Shown: positions 7,617 to 11,268 of the stretch, in pieces
Layout of the letters: the number at the start of each line of letters is the position of its first letter
Numbering within the stretch: the stretch's first letter is position 1
Program-made: the position numbers and the translations under genes
The notes under the pieces: model-generated
Told to the model about the DNA's origin: nothing
The model's input: only the letters and a program-made list of their open reading frames with translations
The model's database searches: none
Source of the DNA: Syntrophorhabdaceae bacterium
GTDB taxonomy: Bacteria > Desulfobacterota > Syntrophorhabdia > Syntrophorhabdales > Syntrophorhabdaceae
Length of the DNA: 11,268 bases
Direction of reading: 5' to 3'
Assembly (NCBI GenBank): GCA_026415015.1
Contig: JAOAHW010000108.1
Location: 1-11,268 of the forward strand

Positions 7617-9131
7617 ATGGAAAATAAAACTGAAGTCTTCAATATAGCTTCTGAACTCCTTGAAAAGAACGCAAAATATCGCAAGGATAAGGTGGCAATC
7701 TATTGCGGGAATAAAAGGGTGACATATGGTGAACTCCTTGAGAATGTGAATAAGTTTGCAAATATCCTTGCTGAGCTGAACATATCGCCAAAAGAGAGGG
7801 TAATGATACACCTCTCTGACACCCCTATGTTTTTTTATGCATTCTTAGGTAGCATAAAGTACGGGGCATGGCCAGTCCCTGTGAACACCATGCTTAATGA
7901 AGAGGATTATGAATACCTCTTATCTGATAGCGAGGCAAGGGTGCTTGTAACAGATAAAAACAGCAAGGCTGCGAAGGCAAAGATTAATCATCTCTGCTAT
8001 AAATTATATGCCGATGATTTCCTACCATACTATCTCCAGAAGGCATCGAGTGAGGCTAAGACATATCCCTCCAAAAAGGAAGATATAGCATTCTGGCTTT
8101 ACAGTTCAGGCAGTACAGGAAAACCAAAGGGAGTCCCTCACAGACACATTGATATGGCCCACTCAGCAGACAACTATGCCCTGTCAGTTTTGGGTCTAAC
8201 CCAGGATGATATATGTTTTTCAGTGAGTAAACTGTTTTTTGCCTATGGCCTTGGCAATGGCCTTGCATTTCCATTGAGACATGGCGCATCTGTTGTGCTA
8301 TTATCTCAGCCACCAAGCCCTGAAAACGTCATTGATACAGTCAAGACCTTCAAACCTACAGTATTTTTTGGCGTCCCCACTCAATATAACTCAGTTCTTA
8401 AGAGGATGGGTGATTCTGAAGAGAATCCATTTAAATCAGTAAGAATCTGTGTATCAGCAGGCGAGGCATTACCACCAGAGATATTTAAGAAATGGAAAGA
8501 GAAAACAGGCCTTGAGATACTGGACGGTATAGGTTCCACAGAGGCACTCCATATATTCATCTCCAATAGAAAAGGTGATATAAGACCAGGGGCTTCAGGA
8601 AGGGTTGTACCTGGTTATGAGGCAAAGGTAATAGATGAAGATGGTAATGAAATGCCAGAAGGGGAGGCGGGACATCTTATAATCCGTGGTGAGAGTGTAA
8701 CAAAGGGATACTGGAATAGACCAAAGGACAATCAGGAGAAATTCCTTGAAGGGGGATGGTTTAAAACAGGGGATATGTATTCTACTATCGATGGCTATTT
8801 TGTCTATCAGGGCAGAGGCGATGATATGCTGAAGGTGGGTGGTATATGGGTGTCTCCTGTAGAGATAGAGAATGTCCTTGTCCAGCATCCTGCAGTAAGT
8901 GAGGCAGCAGTGGTAGGACACGAGGTTGAAGGACTGGTAAAGGCCTTTGGTTATGTATCCCTTAACGAAGATTTCAAAGACCGTTCTGAAAAAGACTCCT
9001 TAACTGAAGAGATACTACAGTTTGTAAGCGAGAGATTGCCCAAATACAAATGGTTAAGGGATGTATATATGGTGGAAGAACTTCCAAAGACAGCAACAGG
9101 GAAGATTCAGCGCTTTAAGTTGAGAAAATAA
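7617..9131 (+). CDS. Benzoate-CoA ligase family enzyme (aromatic acid:CoA ligase)
   Basis: This 504-residue adenylate-forming enzyme activates a carboxylic acid with ATP and joins it to coenzyme A. It is the entry step of anaerobic aromatic degradation when the acid is benzoate or a relative. The ATP P-loop YSSGSTGKPKG is at 162-172. KLFFAYGLGNGLAFPL (205-220) is the substrate-pocket signature of benzoate-type ligases. Motif A5 DGIGSTEALHIF is at 303-314, TGD at 384-386, the hinge GRGDDMLKVGGIWVSPVEIE at 399-418, and catalytic Lys496 lies in PKTATGKIQRF. The length is normal and nothing essential is missing. AGGAGG lies 5 nt before the ATG. Downstream genes include a transporter, which fits uptake coupled to CoA trapping. 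Benzoate, 4-hydroxybenzoate, 2-aminobenzoate or a heteroaromatic acid are all possible; the sequence alone does not decide. Confidence 0.93.
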   Translation: MENKTEVFNIASELLEKNAKYRKDKVAIYCGNKRVTYGELLENVNKFANILAELNISPKERVMIHLSDTPMFFYAFLGSIKYGAWPVPVNTMLNEEDYEYLLSDSEARVLVTDKNSKAAKAKINHLCYKLYADDFLPYYLQKASSEAKTYPSKKEDIAFWLYSSGSTGKPKGVPHRHIDMAHSADNYALSVLGLTQDDICFSVSKLFFAYGLGNGLAFPLRHGASVVLLSQPPSPENVIDTVKTFKPTVFFGVPTQYNSVLKRMGDSEENPFKSVRICVSAGEALPPEIFKKWKEKTGLEILDGIGSTEALHIFISNRKGDIRPGASGRVVPGYEAKVIDEDGNEMPEGEAGHLIIRGESVTKGYWNRPKDNQEKFLEGGWFKTGDMYSTIDGYFVYQGRGDDMLKVGGIWVSPVEIENVLVQHPAVSEAAVVGHEVEGLVKAFGYVSLNEDFKDRSEKDSLTEEILQFVSERLPKYKWLRDVYMVEELPKTATGKIQRFKLRK

Positions 9132-9140
9132 AAAAATAAA

Positions 9141-9145
9141 GGGGG
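9141..9145 (+). promoter_or_regulatory. Ribosome binding site supporting the 52-aa gene
   Basis: A GGGGG run lies 7 nt before the ATG at 9153 and 9 nt after the ligase stop. It is purine-rich, well spaced, and the only G run in the gap, which argues that the short downstream frame is translated. Confidence 0.55.
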
Positions 9146-9152
9146 TAAGCAA

Positions 9153-9311
9153 ATGGTAGAATCGCAATTCATAACTGAAAAAGGTTATACTGATAATGAG
9201 GCTCTAAATGAACTTTTGAATATGACTGTTGAGAGACTTCCACAGTATAAATGGCTTGTTCAGAATAGAGAAAAGCTGAGTAAAAAAGGCGATTATAAAA
9301 TCATAGATTAA
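9153..9311 (+). CDS. 52-aa microprotein resembling the ligase C-terminal subdomain
   Basis: The open frame runs MVESQFITEKGY... to ...GDYKIID and stops at 9309-9311. A G-rich ribosome binding site precedes it, and it sits 21 nt after the ligase and 17 nt before the next gene, so it fills its gap exactly. Residues 19-35 (ending ERLPQYKWL) align without gaps to ligase residues 464-480 (ending ERLPKYKWL), with 10 of 17 identical. The tail LSKKGDYKI can be laid on the ligase LPKTATGKI with a 2-residue gap, placing Lys49 opposite catalytic Lys496, but that part is weak. Among the nine ERLPxYKWL codons, Leu, Pro, Tyr and the last Leu use different synonymous codons, which points to old divergence under protein-level constraint. 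It lacks the ATP and substrate domain, so it cannot be a ligase by itself. It could be a regulator or partner of the ligase, or a remnant of a second copy. Confidence 0.65.
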   Translation: MVESQFITEKGYTDNEALNELLNMTVERLPQYKWLVQNREKLSKKGDYKIID

Positions 9312-9328
9312 AAAAAGGAGGGATTATT

Positions 9329-9547
9329 ATGAGTAAGCACTGGAAAGAGATTTTGGTCTACATTTGTGCAGCCATACTTCTGATAATTAGGGTTGATCTT
9401 TGGTGGTGGGGAAAAAAGATATATCCCCTTGTCTTTGGTTGGATAACTATTCCCATGATATATCAGTTTCTCATATGGATTGCAGGGTTTGGCCTCGTAT
9501 CCTATATTTGTTATTCATTATGGGATAAAGACCCAGACGAAGTATAA
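9329..9547 (+). CDS. Small two-helix membrane protein, SSS-transporter partner (DUF3311-like)
   Basis: This 72-residue protein has two hydrophobic segments, about 7-26 (ILVYICAAILLIIRVDLWWW) and 40-63 (TIPMIYQFLIWIAGFGLVSY), and an acidic C-terminal tail DKDPDEV. The middle carries YPLVFGWITIPMIYQ. Short two-helix proteins directly upstream of sodium:solute symporters are a known arrangement (DUF3311 and YhdT/DUF997 types) and are presumed to assist or form part of the transporter. I assign it to that group by size, topology, the PLVFG-like motif and position; the exact family is not certain. A strong GGAGGG lies 6-7 nt before the ATG. The symporter starts 15 nt after its stop, consistent with co-translation. 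Confidence 0.85.
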   Translation: MSKHWKEILVYICAAILLIIRVDLWWWGKKIYPLVFGWITIPMIYQFLIWIAGFGLVSYICYSLWDKDPDEV

Positions 9548-9562
9548 GGTAGGGAGGCAAAG

Positions 9563-11056
9563 ATGAATAGTCAGACAATACAGATAATATCAATTATTGG
9601 TTTGTATATGTTGGGATGTATTATCCTTGGCATAAGGAGTTACAGAAGCGGGGCAAGTGCATCAGATTATCTCATGGCAAGCAGGGAATTTAAGTTCTTT
9701 ATACTCTTCAGTGCAGTATTCGGTGCCAATATATCTGCAGTGACCTTAATAGGGGTTCCAGGTACCTCATACCATGTTGGTTGGATAACATGGGCATACT
9801 TTGGAACTGCGTGGGCATGGCTTTCACCTCTATTATTCTACACAATAGGGAATAGAAGCTGGTTACTCGGTAAAAAGTACGATATAGTTACAATTTCAGA
9901 ACTCTTGGGGAAAAGATGGGAAAGCAAAGGTCTCCAGTATATCTCTGCAATCTTTTTGCTCTTCTATCTGATTCCATATCTAATGGTAGGTGTCATTGGC
10001 GGTGGCAGGACAGTCTATGGTCTCACAAATGGATTGATTCCATACTGGGCTGGTGCCCTTGTTGTAACCCTTGTTGTGTGCTTTTATGTGTTCCTCGGTG
10101 GCATGCGTGGTGCAGCATGGGTTAATGCACTCCAGACATCTATATTCCTCATAGGTGGCATTGTAATATTCTTTGTCATAGCCTATTCTCTTGGTGGTTT
10201 TGGATTCGCAACACAGACTATTGCAGATAAATATCCTGAACTTTTAAACAGGTCTAATATGTCCTGGCAGAGGTTCTTTAGTTATGGGATAATAGTGTCT
10301 CTGGCTGTGCCTGTTTTTCCCAATGTATACAGCAGGCTTTTAACAGGAAAAAAACCCTCAGAACTCAAGAAAACAGTCCTTATATATCCCATTGCTGGAT
10401 TATTGATATTTGTGCTTATGGCATATGCAGGCATGTGGGGACGCATACCTATCCCTGGGCTCAAAGGTGCAGCCTCTGATGGTATTCTACCCATGCTCCT
10501 TGCAAAATATGCCCCTGCATGGATAGCTGGACTTCTTGGTGCAGCCATATTCTCAGCCCTCATGTCTACCCTTGACAGTCAGCTTATAGCAATTGGTCAG
10601 ATCTTTTTAAAAGACATAATAATCCCTGTTAGAAAAGGTGGTTCACTAAAACAGAATGATGCCATAATAGGCAGGGCCTTAGTTATATTCTTTGCTGTTA
10701 TAGCCTTTGTTGGTGCACTTATCCAGCCTAAAGGTATTATAAATATAATTGAGTGGAGCTTTGGTGGTTTTGCATGCATGTTTTTCCCTGTTGTAGCAGC
10801 CCTTTACTGGAAGCGGTGCGGAAAGATTGCGGTCTTGGGTTCAATCATTGTCTCCCAGTTTTTATCTATAGCCCTTCCACTGGGGATTGTCCCAAAGTCA
10901 ATGCTCTTTGGGATGCTACCTGCCTTCTGGGCCATGGTAGGTGGTTTTGTTACACTCTTTATTCTTACCTATATAACACCTGCTCCCAATAGGGAATTTA
11001 CTAAAAACTTCTTCTCTACCTTTGCTACACAAACTGCCTATAACCCCGTTCGATAA
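9563..11056 (+). CDS. Sodium:solute symporter (SSS family), probable organic-acid importer
   Basis: This 497-residue inner-membrane protein has about 13 hydrophobic segments, the usual SSS topology. It drives uptake of a solute with the sodium gradient. Family signatures include SASDYLMASRE-like residues after helix 1 (32-42), GGMRGAAWVNALQ (179-191), and SALMSTLDSQL (331-341), where Ser335/Thr336 fall at the position of the Na2 sodium site in this family. The start is fixed by GGGAGG ending 5 nt before the ATG. The gene follows a small SSS-partner gene and a CoA ligase, so the cargo is probably the acid that the ligase activates (inference). Panthothenate, acetate, proline or another solute cannot be excluded from sequence. 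The last codons overlap a small inverted repeat, and a strong hairpin lies 40 nt further on. No truncation or frameshift is seen. Confidence 0.95.
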   Translation: MNSQTIQIISIIGLYMLGCIILGIRSYRSGASASDYLMASREFKFFILFSAVFGANISAVTLIGVPGTSYHVGWITWAYFGTAWAWLSPLLFYTIGNRSWLLGKKYDIVTISELLGKRWESKGLQYISAIFLLFYLIPYLMVGVIGGGRTVYGLTNGLIPYWAGALVVTLVVCFYVFLGGMRGAAWVNALQTSIFLIGGIVIFFVIAYSLGGFGFATQTIADKYPELLNRSNMSWQRFFSYGIIVSLAVPVFPNVYSRLLTGKKPSELKKTVLIYPIAGLLIFVLMAYAGMWGRIPIPGLKGAASDGILPMLLAKYAPAWIAGLLGAAIFSALMSTLDSQLIAIGQIFLKDIIIPVRKGGSLKQNDAIIGRALVIFFAVIAFVGALIQPKGIINIIEWSFGGFACMFFPVVAALYWKRCGKIAVLGSIIVSQFLSIALPLGIVPKSMLFGMLPAFWAMVGGFVTLFILTYITPAPNREFTKNFFSTFATQTAYNPVR

Positions 11057-11073
11057 CTCCTCCTAGGTTATCG
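11051..11073 (+). other. Inverted repeat overlapping the symporter stop codon
   Basis: CGATAAC at 11051-11057 and GTTATCG at 11067-11073 are exact reverse complements around a 9-nt loop. The left arm contains the last Arg codon and the TAA stop. It could be a weak RNA hairpin at the 3' end of the message. There is no T run after it, so it is not a classic terminator. Confidence 0.4.
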
Positions 11074-11096
11074 CGCAAAACATAGTACCCCCCTTA

Positions 11097-11124
11097 TATG
11101 CCCCGAACAGATGTTCGGGGCATA
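11097..11124. terminator. Strong hairpin between convergent genes, probable terminator or 3' end structure
   Basis: TATGCCCCGAACA (11097-11109) and TGTTCGGGGCATA (11112-11124) are perfect reverse complements separated by GA, giving a 12-13 bp G/C-rich stem with a tight loop. It lies between the symporter stop and the 3' end of the opposing gene, so it could serve both strands. Neither side carries the T run of a canonical intrinsic terminator. It may act through a T-less mechanism, be helped by Rho, or protect the 3' end. Confidence 0.65.
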
Positions 11125-11139
11125 CCCTCAATTATAATA

Positions 11140-11268
11140 TCATTCAAACTTATCCACTTTTCTTTTGCTAATCTGAACTGCCTTTTTCGTGTCTTTTTCT
11201 GCCTCTTCAGTTTTACCTATCTTTTTTAAAGACTGAGAACGCATTAAATAGGCATCTACTGTCTCTGG
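11140..11268 (-). CDS. 3' end of a tetratricopeptide-repeat protein, truncated by the window edge
   Basis: On the minus strand the frame is open from the window edge (11268) for 42 residues, beginning PETVDAYLMRSQSLKKIGK, and stops at TGA (complement of 11140-11142). The spacing AYLMRSQSLKKIGKTEEAEKD...A fits one tetratricopeptide repeat: helix A ends in LKKIG, and helix B has EEA followed by KKAVQI. Such repeats bind protein partners. The rest of the gene lies outside the window, so its role is unknown. It converges on the symporter gene, with the strong hairpin between them. The coding call rests on the open frame and the repeat pattern in a short piece. Confidence 0.65.
   Translation of the reverse strand, partial: PETVDAYLMRSQSLKKIGKTEEAEKDTKKAVQISKRKVDKFE

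Noticed and set aside
8595..8921. Minus-strand open frame of 108 codons inside the CoA ligase
   Set aside because: It overlaps the conserved hinge and A7/A8 motifs of the ligase and shows no domain of its own.
9916..10125. Second + strand frame inside the symporter, Cys/Trp-rich
   Set aside because: It is an out-of-frame shadow of membrane-helix codons with no ribosome binding site.

Overview
The window comes from a bacterial chromosome with AT-leaning coding sequence that favours ATA for Ile and AGA/AGG for Arg. It holds nine genes or gene fragments plus one very small gene, packed mostly on the + strand. I see no phage, insertion sequence, CRISPR array, tRNA or rRNA. A benzoate-CoA-ligase-type enzyme beside a sigma-54 activator and a sodium-solute symporter, with no oxygenase in view, suggests an anaerobe that uses aromatic acids. 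I would guess a Desulfobacterota/Syntrophorhabdus-like or Nitrospirota-like lineage. That placement is inference from gene style, not a database result.

Layout. (1) Positions 2-3289: carB, the carbamoyl-phosphate synthase large subunit, lacking only its first ~45 codons, followed 18 nt later by a 67-aa CopZ-like metallochaperone. (2) Positions 3290-4396: a short intergenic stretch with six tandem heptamers (GTCTATR type) that ends just before the start codon of moaA, the first enzyme of molybdenum cofactor synthesis. (3) Positions 4399-7407: a soluble histidine kinase (RsbRD-like N-domain, coiled coil, PAS, HisKA, HATPase) whose stop overlaps the start of an NtrC-type sigma-54 activator. (4) Positions 7408-7616: an extremely A/T-rich regulatory region with phased A/T tracts and a near-consensus -24/-12 element about 40 nt before the next start codon. 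(5) Positions 7617-11056: a compact set of benzoate-CoA-ligase-family enzyme, a 52-aa microprotein, a 72-aa two-helix membrane protein and a sodium:solute symporter (SSS). All four have good ribosome binding sites and short gaps. (6) Positions 11051-11268: two hairpins, then the 3' end of a convergent minus-strand gene with a tetratricopeptide repeat.

How the parts may work together (inference): the symporter and its small partner import an aromatic or other organic acid, the ligase traps it as a CoA thioester, and the kinase/NtrC pair switches the unit on through the sigma-54-like promoter. MoaA may be incidental, or may supply cofactor to a molybdenum enzyme such as 4-hydroxybenzoyl-CoA reductase encoded elsewhere.

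The most unusual item is the 52-aa gene at 9153-9311. Its centre copies the C-terminal subdomain of the ligase just upstream (ERLPxYKWL core, 10 of 17 residues identical) while using different synonymous codons. That looks like an old, protein-level relationship rather than a fresh duplication.
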